Positions 18,237 through 27,083 are shown, counted from the stretch's first letter. The stretch is DNA of 64,000 nucleotides from Acidimicrobiaceae bacterium (GCA_026713105.1 JAPOPC010000018.1:62001-126000); one strand, 5' to 3'. The notes: generated by a model not told the origin, from the sequence alone. Numbers and translations are program-made.

Positions 18237-19373
18237 GTGCCGACGCTGCAGCGAGCGATCCCGTGCGTGCTGATGCGGGGAGGCACGTCGCGGGGGCCCT
18301 TCTTTGCCGCCGGGGGCTTGCCTGGCGATCCGGCGCTGCGAGACGCGGTGCTGGTGGCCGTCATGGGGACTCCCGCGGGTCGCCAGATCGACGGGCTGGG
18401 CGGCGGCACGACGGTTACCAGCAAAGTGGCTGTCGTGGGGCCGTCGGATCACCCCGATGCCGACGTGGACTACCTGTTCGCCCAGGTCGACCCGGTGTGG
18501 GGCACGGTTGACACCAAACCGACCTGCGGGAACATGCTGGTCGGGGTAGGGCCGTATGCCATCGAACACGGTCTGGTGGCGGCAGGAGACCCGTCCACGT
18601 CGCTGGTGGTTCGCAACGTCAACACCGGCAGCTTCATTGACGTGGTCTGCTGCACGCCCGGCGGCGAGTTGACCTACGAGGGCGACTGCGCGATCGACGG
18701 GGTAGACGGCACGGCGGCGCCGGTGGAGTTGCGGTTCCGCGGCATCGAGGGTTCGGTGACTGGCTCGATGTTGCCGACCGGGTGCGTGAGCGAGCCCATC
18801 GTCGCGGGTGGAGTCGAGGCGGAGGCGACCCTCATCGACGTGGCCATGCCGATGGTGATGGTGCGGGCCAGCGAAATTCGCCGAAGCGGCCATGAGGCAC
18901 CGGAGGAATTCGATTCGGATCCCGAGTTCATGGCGACCATGGAGGCGATCCGCCGTGTCGCGGGTGAACGCATGGGTCTCGGCGACGTTTCCCGCAGTGT
19001 CGTGCCGAAATTCGGCTTGCTGTCAGCGGCCCGTGACGGTGGCACGATCACCTCGCGCTACTTCACCCCGACCCAATGTCATCCCGCCCACGCGGTGTCG
19101 GGTGGGATCTGTGTGGCTGCGGCCGCAGCCGTGCCGGGGACGGTGGCTGCGTCGTTGGCGTCGCCGACAGGTCAGGGTGGCGACAGAGGGTTTGCCGCTG
19201 ACGGCGCGCCGGTCGACATCGTGATCGAGCACCCCAGCGGCTCACTCGAGGTGAGCCTGGTGACTGCGCCGGGAGCCGACGGGTTGCAGGTCGTCTCGGG
19301 CGGCGTGACGCGAACTGCCCGCAAGATCATGTCCGGAACCGTCTACGTGCCTGAGCAGGTGTGGTCGGGCTGA
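18237..19373 (+). CDS. PrpF-type isomerase/tautomerase (paralogue 1)
   Basis: 378 aa, diaminopimelate-epimerase-like fold of the PrpF family (aconitate isomerase, 4-oxalomesaconate tautomerase). The signature IPCVLMRGGTSRGPFF is near the N-terminus, then DGLGGGTTVTSKVAVVG, CGNMLVGVGPYAIEHGL and MLPTGCVSEPI. Start GTG 18237 gives the expected N-terminus; the upstream frame lies antisense to the oxidoreductase gene. A second PrpF at 23666 sits inside the lig operon, so this copy may act on a different allylic acid or be a spare tautomerase. It is transcribed away from the luciferase-like gene and convergent with the P450. Confidence 0.85.
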   Translation: MPTLQRAIPCVLMRGGTSRGPFFAAGGLPGDPALRDAVLVAVMGTPAGRQIDGLGGGTTVTSKVAVVGPSDHPDADVDYLFAQVDPVWGTVDTKPTCGNMLVGVGPYAIEHGLVAAGDPSTSLVVRNVNTGSFIDVVCCTPGGELTYEGDCAIDGVDGTAAPVELRFRGIEGSVTGSMLPTGCVSEPIVAGGVEAEATLIDVAMPMVMVRASEIRRSGHEAPEEFDSDPEFMATMEAIRRVAGERMGLGDVSRSVVPKFGLLSAARDGGTITSRYFTPTQCHPAHAVSGGICVAAAAAVPGTVAASLASPTGQGGDRGFAADGAPVDIVIEHPSGSLEVSLVTAPGADGLQVVSGGVTRTARKIMSGTVYVPEQVWSG

Positions 19374-19405
19374 GTCGTTCCTCGGCGTAGCCGCCGTCGA
19401 ACCGT

Positions 19406-20716
19406 TCAGTCCCAGTCGAGCCAGAGTTCCTCAGGTCCTCGGAAGGTGATGTTGGGGAAGGTCCAGTAGTCCTGCGGCACCAGCCGCAGCGAGGGCACCC
19501 GCTGGGTCAGGATCTCCAGCGCGATCCGTGCTTCCATGCGGGCCAGGTTCGCCCCCAGGCAGAAGTGGATGCCCTTGCCGAAGCTGATATGGCGGTGCGG
19601 GTCGGGACGGGTGAAGTCGTAGTCGTTGACGTCGAACCGGTCGGTTTCGGCGAACGCGCACGGCTCGCGGTTCGCCGCTGCGAAGTTCAGGAAGACCCGC
19701 GTCCCTGTCGGCAACTGCACGCCGCCGAGTTCGGTGTTGCGGGTGGTGACGCGGCGCCAGGCCACTTGGCTGGAGTCGAACCGCAGGGTCTCTTCGACCG
19801 CCGTAGGGATCAACGACGGGTCGTCGCACAGCGCTTCCCATTGATCTCGTCGCGGCAGCAGGCACCGCAGCGTGTTGCACAGCAGGTTCGTGACCGGATC
19901 GTGGCCGGCGAAGGAGATGCCGTAGATGATCGACTCGACTTCTCGATATGCGAGTCCGGTGCCTCCGGCGGGATCCGGGTCGGCATCGTGGGCGTCGAGC
20001 AGCTCGGAACAGAAGTCGTCGGTGCGGTTGCGGTGGCGCTCGGCCACGAACTCACGGCAGTAGCGCCAGTACGCCAGCATCCCCTCGGCCATATGGGCTT
20101 GCTCGGCTGGGGTCGGTTTGCCCCAGGCGAATGCCTTGCGGTTGACGCACCACGATTTCAGCATGAGATCGTCGGTGGGCGGGAACCCGATGAAGCGGAA
20201 CACGATCTCCGCCGGCAGCGGGAACGCGACGGCCGTCACGTAGTCGGCCGGTGCGGCTCCGGCCAGCATCTCGTCGATCAACTCGGTCGCCCGCGATGCC
20301 ATGTAGTCCTCGAGCGTGCGCAAGCGCCGCACCGAGAACCCGGCACGGGTAAACGCGCGGATGCGTCCATGATCGGGTTCGGCCCGGTTCGACATCACCG
20401 CCTGGGGGTCATAGTCGGGCACGGCGAGCACCTCTGCAGCCTCAGGCGCCAGCGGGAAGATCGGGTCCTGCACGTTGGACGAGGCATAGGTGTCGGGGTC
20501 CATGAAGACCGCCTCGATGTCGTCCATGCGGGTCACGACCACGTGGCCCATCTCGGCGGCATAGAAGACCGGGTGGTCCTCGCGCAGCTGCGCGGCGATC
20601 GGATACGGATCGGCCAAGTACTCCTCGCTGAGCGGCGACCAGCTCTCGTGCACGGGGCAGCCCGGCGGTGGCGGAGCCAGCCGATCCGGTGCGGTGTGGT
20701 ACGAGTCTGTGCTCAT
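19406..20716 (-). CDS. Cytochrome P450
   Basis: Soluble bacterial class I P450 of 436 aa. The haem-ligand loop is FGKGIHFCLGANLAR with Cys386. The K-helix E-x-x-R is EETLRFD. The I-helix segment is SFAGHDPVTNLLCN, where the usual acid-Thr pair reads D-P-V-T. The perf-type region and C-terminus are intact. It would hydroxylate or O-dealkylate a small molecule with a separate ferredoxin and reductase, neither of which is nearby. Its position beside a protocatechuate-cleavage cluster makes an aromatic substrate, such as a methoxylated acid, plausible but unproven. Confidence 0.9.
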   Translation of the reverse strand: MSTDSYHTAPDRLAPPPPGCPVHESWSPLSEEYLADPYPIAAQLREDHPVFYAAEMGHVVVTRMDDIEAVFMDPDTYASSNVQDPIFPLAPEAAEVLAVPDYDPQAVMSNRAEPDHGRIRAFTRAGFSVRRLRTLEDYMASRATELIDEMLAGAAPADYVTAVAFPLPAEIVFRFIGFPPTDDLMLKSWCVNRKAFAWGKPTPAEQAHMAEGMLAYWRYCREFVAERHRNRTDDFCSELLDAHDADPDPAGGTGLAYREVESIIYGISFAGHDPVTNLLCNTLRCLLPRRDQWEALCDDPSLIPTAVEETLRFDSSQVAWRRVTTRNTELGGVQLPTGTRVFLNFAAANREPCAFAETDRFDVNDYDFTRPDPHRHISFGKGIHFCLGANLARMEARIALEILTQRVPSLRLVPQDYWTFPNITFRGPEELWLDWD

Positions 20717-20783
20717 TGGGCTGCCTCCCTGCGGACCGTCAGGCGCTCGCCCGCCTCGGCAACGCCTATCATCGTCGGCCCGC

Positions 20784-20857
20784 GGGCGATTGGCTCAGAT
20801 GGTTAGAGCGCTGCCTTCACACGGCAGAGGTCACTGGTTCGAGTCCAGTATCGCCCA
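20784..20857 (+). tRNA. tRNA-Val (anticodon CAC)
   Basis: Cloverleaf visible: acceptor stem gggcgat/atcgccc, D-arm with ggctcagatggttagagc, anticodon stem ctgcc/ggcag with loop ttcacac (anticodon CAC, reads GUG), T-arm ctggttcgagtccag, discriminator A20857. The 3' CCA is not encoded. Confidence 0.95.
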
Positions 20858-20887
20858 CTTCATCGGCCCTGCATGAGGCGCCACAGC

Positions 20888-21751
20888 TCAGCCGTGTTCG
20901 GCGAGGTGGCTGAGCAGCAGCTCGGTAAAGACGCCGGGCGCCTCGTCGGTGACGAAGTGGTTGACACCGTCGATTTCCTCGAAGCGGTACGGGCCGGTCA
21001 CGTGGCCGGCCGTGTTCTCCGCTGCCATGCGGCCTACGGTGACGTCCTCGTTGCCCCAGACGTACATGGTGGGGACGGCGGTCGGCGGGGTGCCGTTGGA
21101 TTGGATCCTTGAGGGACCCATTGCCCGATACCAGTTGACGGCGGCGTCGAGGGCATCCCGCTCGCCGAGCGTCGAGAGGTAGGCGTCGATGTCGGCCTCG
21201 GGAACTCCGTTGCGAGCCATCGCTCGCCGCAGGGGACCGGCGGCGTCGACGAGCAAGTTGTCGGTTGCCTCGGAACGCTGGAACGCCGGGTGATGGCGGG
21301 AGCGATGGGGTTGCTCGGGGTCATCCCGCATCGCTGACATGAATGCCACGGGATGGGGCCGCGAGATAGCACTCAACGAGATGACTCGCTCGGTGTGGTG
21401 CGCGGCGATGAACCAGCCGAGCGCGCCTCCCCAGTCATGCCCGACGATGTGAAACCGATCCGCTCCGAGGCTGTCAGCGATGCCCAACGCATCGGCGATG
21501 AGCAACTCAACGCGGTAGTTGTCGATCCCGTCGGGACGGGCGCCTGCCGAATAGCCCCGCTGATCGGGGGCGCAAGCGCGGTACCCGGCTGCCGCTAGCG
21601 CGGGCAATTCGGCACGCCAGGTGTGGCGCGTCTGGGGAAACCCGTGCAGCAGCAGTACCGCGGGGCCGTCCGCCGGGCCGGCGACATCTGCGGTGAAGTG
21701 CAGCCCGTTCGACTCGATCACGGTCGTGTTGACGCCGTTGGTGCTCGTCAT
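20888..21751 (-). CDS. Alpha/beta hydrolase (epoxide hydrolase/dehalogenase-like)
   Basis: 287 aa. The oxyanion motif is LLLHGFPQTRHTWRAEL, the nucleophile elbow VGHDWGGALGW has Asp as nucleophile (G-H-D-W-G-G), and the C-terminal His lies in IDGVNHFVTDEAP. An Asp nucleophile is typical of epoxide hydrolases, haloalkane and fluoroacetate dehalogenases. The residue pattern HGFPQ/RGYSAG favours the soluble epoxide-hydrolase group. Substrate unknown. It is divergent from ligJ with about 155 bp between the start codons and may share the regulatory region of the lig operon. Confidence 0.85.
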   Translation of the reverse strand: MTSTNGVNTTVIESNGLHFTADVAGPADGPAVLLLHGFPQTRHTWRAELPALAAAGYRACAPDQRGYSAGARPDGIDNYRVELLIADALGIADSLGADRFHIVGHDWGGALGWFIAAHHTERVISLSAISRPHPVAFMSAMRDDPEQPHRSRHHPAFQRSEATDNLLVDAAGPLRRAMARNGVPEADIDAYLSTLGERDALDAAVNWYRAMGPSRIQSNGTPPTAVPTMYVWGNEDVTVGRMAAENTAGHVTGPYRFEEIDGVNHFVTDEAPGVFTELLLSHLAEHG

Positions 21752-21906
21752 CGCTACGGCCCTTTCGGCGGAGTGAGGTGACGCACAGCATGCCGCAACA
21801 GTTGGACGTTTCGCTGGGAGTCAACGAATATGGTCGCCCCTGGCAGCCAAAGGCTGCGAGCGCCGCTGGAGCGTCGCGGGGATCGATCAGGGGAGGGGAG
21901 GTCGCG

Positions 21907-22971
21907 GTGATCATCGACTGCCACGGCCACTACACCACAGCGCCTCCGCAGCTCGGCGAGTACCGCGACGCCCAGCGCGCCGCGCTCGAAGTCGATCCCG
22001 ACGTCGTCGGCGCCAAGGGTGTGCTGAACATCAGCGACGACGAGATTCGTCACAGCATCGAGCAGAATCAGCTGCGGCTGCAGCGTGAACGCGGCTCGGA
22101 CCTCACGATATTCTCGCCGCGAGCATCGTGGATGGGCCACCACGAAGGCAACGAGCACACGTCTCGCTTCTGGTCTGAGCACTGCAATGAGCTCATCCGC
22201 CGGGTCTGCGACCTGTTCCCGCAGAACTTCGTGCCGGTCTGCCAGCTGCCGCAGTCGCCGGGCGTGCCGATCGACAGCTCGGTGCGTGAGCTGTATCGCT
22301 GCGTCGACGAGATGGGCTTCATCGGCTGCAATGTCAGCCCTGACCCTTCCGGCGGCTATTGGACGGGGCCGCCGCTCGGCGACCGCTACTGGTGGCCGCT
22401 GTGGGAGGCCATGGCCGAGCTGGACGTGCCGGGCATGATCCACGTCAGCGGGACGTGCAACCCCAACTTCCACGCCACCAGCTCGCACTACCTGGGGTCG
22501 GACACCACGGCGTTTGTCCAGATGATGATGAGCGACCTGTTCGCCGATCACCCCGATCTGCGCTTCGTGATCCCCCATGGCGGGGGAGCGGTGCCCTACC
22601 ACTGGGGCAGGTTCCGGGGGATGGCCCAGGACATGGGGCTGGGGCTGCTCGACGAGCGGCTGCTGGGCAACGTGTACTTCGACACCTGCGTGTATCACCA
22701 GCCCGGCATCGACGTGCTGGTCAAAGTGATCCCGCCCCAGAACATCCTGTTCGCGTCCGAGACGGTCGGCGCGGTGCGGGGTATCGACCCGACCACCGGC
22801 TTCCACTACGACGACACCAAGCGCTACATCGACGCAGCCGATCTCACCGACGACTCCCGACGCATGATCTTCAGCGAGAATGCGTTGCGGGTGTATCCCC
22901 GTCTGGCCGGCGCGCTGGAAGATCAGCAGGGCCGATCACCGGCAACTGCACCGGCAACTGAGGAGGTTTGA
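21907..22971 (+). CDS. ligJ: 4-oxalomesaconate hydratase
   Basis: 354-aa amidohydrolase-superfamily protein closely matching Sphingomonad LigJ by eye. It starts (M)IIDCHGHYTTAP and carries ERGSDLTIFSPRASWM, QLPQSPGVPIDSSV, VSPDPSGGYW, MIHVSGTCNPNFH, FVIPHGGGAVPYHWGRFRG, YFDTCVYHQPGID and FASETVGAVRGIDP. In the protocatechuate 4,5-cleavage pathway it hydrates 4-oxalomesaconate to 4-carboxy-4-hydroxy-2-oxoadipate. The start GTG 21907 is chosen because a strong ggggaggggagg precedes it and the N-terminus matches the family; the frame runs on to 21778 without that support. The stop overlaps the next ATG (TGATG), so translation is coupled to ligK. Confidence 0.92.
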   Translation: MIIDCHGHYTTAPPQLGEYRDAQRAALEVDPDVVGAKGVLNISDDEIRHSIEQNQLRLQRERGSDLTIFSPRASWMGHHEGNEHTSRFWSEHCNELIRRVCDLFPQNFVPVCQLPQSPGVPIDSSVRELYRCVDEMGFIGCNVSPDPSGGYWTGPPLGDRYWWPLWEAMAELDVPGMIHVSGTCNPNFHATSSHYLGSDTTAFVQMMMSDLFADHPDLRFVIPHGGGAVPYHWGRFRGMAQDMGLGLLDERLLGNVYFDTCVYHQPGIDVLVKVIPPQNILFASETVGAVRGIDPTTGFHYDDTKRYIDAADLTDDSRRMIFSENALRVYPRLAGALEDQQGRSPATAPATEEV

Positions 22972-23669
22972 TGTCTTCAGGATCCGCCCACGGCCGCCAC
23001 GTCGTGGTCCGTACCATCGAACGTGCCCCTGGCGCGGACATTGCGGGACTGGGCGATGCGGGCACTGCGACTGTGCACGAGGCGATCGGACGCCGCGGCT
23101 ATCTCGGGCCTGAGCTGCGCCCGATCCAGCAGGGCGTCAAAGTGGCCGGCTCGGCGGTCACCGTGCGCTCGCACCCGGGCGACAACATCATGATCCACGC
23201 TGCGGTGGAGGTCTGCCAGCCGGGAGACCTGCTGGTCGTCACCAACACGGCCCCGTCGACTCATGGCATGTTCGGCGACCTGCTGGCGTCCTCGCTGATG
23301 TCACGCGGTGTCGTCGGGCTGGTCATGGATGCCGGTGTACGCGACACCATGGACCTGCGGGCCATGGGCTTTTGGGTGTGGACCCGGCACGTGTCCTGCG
23401 AAGGCACCGTCAAGGCCAGCCCAGGATCGGTCAACGTACCGATCAGCATCAACGGCGTGATCATCGAACCGGGCGACGTGATCTGCGCCGACGATGACGG
23501 CGTCGTCGCTGTGCCACGCGACGAAGCCAATTGGGCGTTGGAGCGGTCCAACGCTCGGCTTGAGACCGAAGCCGAAACCCGGGCCCGCCTGCAGGCGGGC
23601 GAGCTGGGACTCGACATGTACGGGCTGCGCCAGAAGCTGGTCGAGCTGGGCGTGGAGTGGATCGAGTGA
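22971..23669 (+). CDS. ligK: 4-carboxy-4-hydroxy-2-oxoadipate aldolase (RraA-like)
   Basis: 232 aa of the RraA/HMG aldolase fold. The motif GLVMDAGVRDTMDLRAMGFW contains the catalytic D-x-x-x-R-D, and VNVPISINGVIIEPGDVICA plus DDDGVVAVPRDEA are typical of class II pyruvate aldolases of this family. The enzyme would split 4-carboxy-4-hydroxy-2-oxoadipate into pyruvate and oxaloacetate, the last step of the pathway. aggagg lies 4 nt before ATG 22971, which overlaps the ligJ stop. The stop overlaps the GTG of the following PrpF gene (GTGA). Position and family agree, so the assignment is strong. Confidence 0.9.
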   Translation: MSSGSAHGRHVVVRTIERAPGADIAGLGDAGTATVHEAIGRRGYLGPELRPIQQGVKVAGSAVTVRSHPGDNIMIHAAVEVCQPGDLLVVTNTAPSTHGMFGDLLASSLMSRGVVGLVMDAGVRDTMDLRAMGFWVWTRHVSCEGTVKASPGSVNVPISINGVIIEPGDVICADDDGVVAVPRDEANWALERSNARLETEAETRARLQAGELGLDMYGLRQKLVELGVEWIE

Positions 23670-24796
23670 GCCCAAGCCTGCACGAGGCGGCAGCGACCGG
23701 CGTGCGCTGCATGGTCATGCGAGGCGGCACCTCCAAGGGCGCGTACTTCGTTGCCGACGAGCTGCCGAGCGATCCCGACGAGCGCGACGGGATGCTGGCG
23801 CGGATCATGGGTTCGCCCGACGCCCGCCAGATCGACGGCATCGGCGGAGCGCACCCGCTGACGTCCAAGGTGGCGGTCGTTTCGGCGGCGGCTGGGCGCG
23901 ATGCCGATGTGGACTACCTGTTCCTGCAGGTGGGCGTCGACGACGACTCCGTCAGCGATCGTCAGAACTGCGGCAACTTGCTGGCCGGCGTCGGGCAATT
24001 CGCAGTCGAGCGTGGACTCGTTGCTGCCGCCGGCGACGAGGCCCAAGTGAGGATTCGCATGGTCAACAGCGATTCGATTGCTACAGCAACGTTTCCGCTG
24101 GAGGGCGGTCTGCCGACCTATGACGGCGACACGTCGATCTCCGGGGTTCCGGGCACCTCCGCTCAGGTCCGCCTGGACTTCGCCGACACTGCGGGGTCGG
24201 CATGCGGCGCCCTGCTGCCGACTGGTGCCATTGCCGATCTGATTGCCGGCGTCGAGGCGACCTGCGTCGACAACGGCATGCCGACGGTCGTGCTGCGGGC
24301 GGCCGATCTGGACATCGCCGGCGACGAGGCACCGAGAGAGCTCGAGGCCGACCAACCGTTCAGGGAGCGCTTGGAAGACATCCGCCTGCAGGCTGGAGAG
24401 CTGATGAACCTCGGTGACGTGAGTGCAGCCACGGTGCCGAAGATGACGCTGGTGTCAGTTCCCCGGGCAAACGGGCACATCTGCACCCGCACATTCATCC
24501 CGCACCGCTGCCACGACGCCATCGGCGTGCTGGGAGCGGTGAGCGTGGCGACTGCGCTGCGGCTGCCCGGTGGGGTGGGCTCGGAGATGCTGCGTGCCGG
24601 GGCCGATCCCGACCTGGTGGAGATCGAGCACCCGACGGGCACCTTTGCCGCTCGGGTGGAGTTGACCCACGGCCCCCAGGGCCCCGTCGTGGGGCGATCT
24701 GGCATCGTTCGCACCGCTCGCAAGCTCTTCGACGGCCACGTATTTCCCCGGAGCGCAGCATTGCCCACGAGCGCAGGACCCTCCCGAGACGCCTGA
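23666..24796 (+). CDS. ligU: 4-oxalomesaconate tautomerase (PrpF family)
   Basis: 376 aa. It carries the PrpF signature CMVMRGGTSKGAYFVADELP, DGIGGAHPLTSKVAVVS, NCGNLLAGVGQFAVERGL and LLPTGAIADLI, with TFIPHRCHDAIGVLGAVSVA near the C-terminus. In the lig pathway this family interconverts tautomers of 4-oxalomesaconate so that LigJ can act. Start GTG 23666 overlaps the ligK stop codon; a GTG three codons upstream is also possible. It shares the PrpF layout with the gene at 18237 but is clearly diverged. The symbol follows Sphingobium LigU and rests on context. Confidence 0.85.
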   Translation: MSPSLHEAAATGVRCMVMRGGTSKGAYFVADELPSDPDERDGMLARIMGSPDARQIDGIGGAHPLTSKVAVVSAAAGRDADVDYLFLQVGVDDDSVSDRQNCGNLLAGVGQFAVERGLVAAAGDEAQVRIRMVNSDSIATATFPLEGGLPTYDGDTSISGVPGTSAQVRLDFADTAGSACGALLPTGAIADLIAGVEATCVDNGMPTVVLRAADLDIAGDEAPRELEADQPFRERLEDIRLQAGELMNLGDVSAATVPKMTLVSVPRANGHICTRTFIPHRCHDAIGVLGAVSVATALRLPGGVGSEMLRAGADPDLVEIEHPTGTFAARVELTHGPQGPVVGRSGIVRTARKLFDGHVFPRSAALPTSAGPSRDA

Positions 24797-25668
24797 TGGC
24801 CCGCACGATCCTGCCACCGCACCCTTCGCCGCACGCGCCCGCCGCGTTCACGCCACCGCCTGGCGCAACTGATGCGCACTGCCACGTCTTCGGCCCCGCA
24901 CATCGGTTCCCGTTCGCTCCCGAAGCCACCTACATACCGCCGGATGCCGGTATCGACGACTTCGAGGCGCTGCAGGAGCGCTTGGGCCTGTCCCGAGCGG
25001 TATTCGTGCAGGCAAGCTGCCATGGCACCGATAACGCCGCGATGGTCGATGCGCTGGTGCGCGGCGATGGCCGCTTCGCCGGTGTTGCGATGATCGACGA
25101 GTCGTTCAGCGACGCCGACATCGGCGCGTTGCACGACGTTGGTGTCCGCGGCACCCGCTTCAACTTCGTCGCTCACCTCGGCGGCGCTCCCGATATGGAC
25201 GTGTTCTGGCGATTGGTAGGCCGGGTCCGGCCGTTCGGCTGGCACATCGTGCTGCATTTCGATGCGAAAGACCTTCCGTCGTACACCGAGATGCTCGACC
25301 GGATGCCGTGCCCGTACGTGATCGACCACATGGCGCGCGTCGATGCGGGGGCCGGTCTCGACCAGGAGCCGTTTGGCGCCCTGCTCGAGCTGATGCGCGA
25401 TGAGCGAGCGTGGGTGAAGGTGTCGGGCGCGGAGCGGCTCAGCCGCGACGGCACCCCGCCGTACGACGATGTCGTGCCCTACGCCCAAGCGCTCATTGCC
25501 GTGGCGCCCGAGCGGATCCTGTGGGGCACCGACTGGCCCCATCCCAACGTGCGCTACATGCCCGACGATGGCGACCTCACCGACATGCTCGCGGTGTTCG
25601 CCCCCGACGAGGCGACCCGCAACCGGATCCTGGTGACCAACCCCGAGACGCTGTACGACTTCGGCTGA
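24796..25668 (+). CDS. ligI: 2-pyrone-4,6-dicarboxylate hydrolase
   Basis: 290-aa amidohydrolase that opens the lactone 2-pyrone-4,6-dicarboxylate to 4-oxalomesaconate. Family blocks are clear: GATDAHCHVFGPAHRFPF (metal/substrate H-x-H), RAVFVQASCHGTDNAAMVDAL, VRGTRFNFV, YVIDHMARVDA, VKVSGAERLSR and ILWGTDWPHPNVRYMPDDG with the catalytic Asp of T-D-W-P-H-P. Length matches LigI. The ATG at 24796 overlaps the upstream stop (TGATG), completing a ligJKUI chain. The operon ends here; ligAB converge from the other strand 47 nt away. Confidence 0.93.
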   Translation: MARTILPPHPSPHAPAAFTPPPGATDAHCHVFGPAHRFPFAPEATYIPPDAGIDDFEALQERLGLSRAVFVQASCHGTDNAAMVDALVRGDGRFAGVAMIDESFSDADIGALHDVGVRGTRFNFVAHLGGAPDMDVFWRLVGRVRPFGWHIVLHFDAKDLPSYTEMLDRMPCPYVIDHMARVDAGAGLDQEPFGALLELMRDERAWVKVSGAERLSRDGTPPYDDVVPYAQALIAVAPERILWGTDWPHPNVRYMPDDGDLTDMLAVFAPDEATRNRILVTNPETLYDFG

Positions 25669-25715
25669 GCAGATCAACCGCTTGAGGCCCTTGCGGAGCC
25701 GCTGGGGAGCTCGGG

Positions 25716-26570
25716 CTAGTGGGCGTTCTGCAGGATCAGCAGCCCGTTGCTGGTGTTGGAGGTCGGCACGTGGTGCATGCGAAAGACCTCGTCGACGTGG
25801 TCGTCGAGCGCGCCCCGCATCACGAACCACATCACCAGCTCGATTCCCTCCGAACCTGCTTCGCGGATGTACTCGTCGTGCGGGCGCCCGCAGCTGACGC
25901 CTGGCTGAGCAATCAGCTCGTCCATGAAGGCATGGTCGAAGTCGGTGTTGATCAGGCCGGCTCGCTCGCCCTGGAGCTGGTGCGACATGCCACCGGTTCC
26001 GAAGACGGCAACCTTCATCGAGTCTGCGTCTGAGCCGTCATAGCTGTCGAGCGCCCGCCGGATTGCCCGCCCGAGGTCGAAGCATCGCTTGCCAGACGGC
26101 GGCGGGTATTGGATGACGTTGACGCACAGCGGGATAATCCGGCACGGCCATGCATCGGGCTCGCCGAACATCACCGACAGCGGCACCGTGAGGCCGTGGT
26201 CGACGTCCATCTCGTTGGCGATCGTGATGTCGAACTCGTCGCCGATGAGCGACTCCGCGAGGTGCCACGCCAGCTCAGGGTGCCCCTGCACAGTGGGGAC
26301 CTGCCGGGGGCCGTAGCCCTCGTCGGCGGGCTGGAACTCGGTCGCGACGCCGAGCGCGAAGGTCGGGATCAACTTCAGCGAGAAGGCGGAGGCGTGATCG
26401 TTGTAGACGACGATGCAGACGTCGGGCCGCTGGGAGGCCATCCACTCACGGGCGGGCTGGATCTTTTCGAAATAGCTGCGCCAGTACGGCTCCTCCTGCT
26501 TGCCGTGGTCGATGGCAGCGCCGACTGCGGGGACATGGGAGGTGCCGATGCCGCCGATGATGGTGGTCAT
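25716..26570 (-). CDS. ligB: Protocatechuate 4,5-dioxygenase beta (catalytic) subunit
   Basis: 284-aa LigB-type extradiol dioxygenase with non-haem Fe(II). The N-terminus is GGIGTSHVPAVGAAIDHGKQ with His12, followed by VVYNDHASAFSL with the second metal His. The ANEMDVDHGLTVPL segment supplies the His near the active site and FGTGGMSHQLQGERAG the catalytic His region. The C-terminal acid ligand lies in the GIELVMWFVM region. The enzyme cleaves protocatechuate at 4,5 to 4-carboxy-2-hydroxymuconate semialdehyde. It overlaps the alpha subunit gene by 4 nt (ATGA), which ensures stoichiometric expression. Gallate or a methylated catechol are alternative substrates. Confidence 0.92.
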   Translation of the reverse strand: MTTIIGGIGTSHVPAVGAAIDHGKQEEPYWRSYFEKIQPAREWMASQRPDVCIVVYNDHASAFSLKLIPTFALGVATEFQPADEGYGPRQVPTVQGHPELAWHLAESLIGDEFDITIANEMDVDHGLTVPLSVMFGEPDAWPCRIIPLCVNVIQYPPPSGKRCFDLGRAIRRALDSYDGSDADSMKVAVFGTGGMSHQLQGERAGLINTDFDHAFMDELIAQPGVSCGRPHDEYIREAGSEGIELVMWFVMRGALDDHVDEVFRMHHVPTSNTSNGLLILQNAH

Positions 26571-26971
26571 GAGCTGGGACTTTCCGGTGACTCGCCGATG
26601 CGACGGTTGCCCGCAACCGGGCGGCCGCCGTCGATCATCATCTGGGTGAATTCCTGGCTGCTGATGCCCGACATGGACCCGCCGACGTCCTGCATCGACA
26701 GGCCGTCGAAGATGGCCAGCTTGAAGGTGTAGTAGATGTTGCCGCCGAGGCGCAGCATGCCCAGCCAGTCCCGTTCCAGGACGGCTTGGCGCTGGGAGAG
26801 CGTGAGGTCGAAGCCGTCCAAGTAGGTGTGCTCGTCGGCCCCGAAGCGCTCCCGGTTGGCCTCGATGTTGAGGCTCATGCAGAACATGTTCAGGTGATAG
26901 CCCTGCTGGGACCGCCGGCCGTCGAAGACGTAGGTCCCCGGGATGTCGTCGTAGTCACGCACCGCCGCCAT
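26567..26971 (-). CDS. ligA: Protocatechuate 4,5-dioxygenase alpha subunit
   Basis: 134 aa, the small LigA subunit that caps the active site of LigB. It starts MAAVRDYDDIPGTYVFDG; other blocks are QGYHLNMFCMSLN, LSQRQAVLERDWLGMLRLGG and NIYYTFKLAIFDGLSMQ. gaggggg lies 5 nt before ATG 26971, preferred over the in-frame codon at 26989. Separate alpha and beta genes, rather than a LigB-LigA fusion as in gallate dioxygenase, favour protocatechuate as substrate. It is divergent from the ATP-grasp gene at 27084. Confidence 0.9.
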   Translation of the reverse strand: MAAVRDYDDIPGTYVFDGRRSQQGYHLNMFCMSLNIEANRERFGADEHTYLDGFDLTLSQRQAVLERDWLGMLRLGGNIYYTFKLAIFDGLSMQDVGGSMSGISSQEFTQMMIDGGRPVAGNRRIGESPESPSS

Positions 26972-27083
26972 ACCGCCCCCTCGGACCACCGAGGTTATTC
27001 AGTCGTACTGCTCAGCGGTGATTCTGATTGCGCACAGCCGTAGGTGCCACAGGCGGCTAGTTCAACGCGCTATCAAATGTGCC

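Noticed and set aside
20784-20857. tRNA-Val as an integration (att) site
   Set aside because: No integrase and no repeat of the tRNA 3' end were seen in the window.
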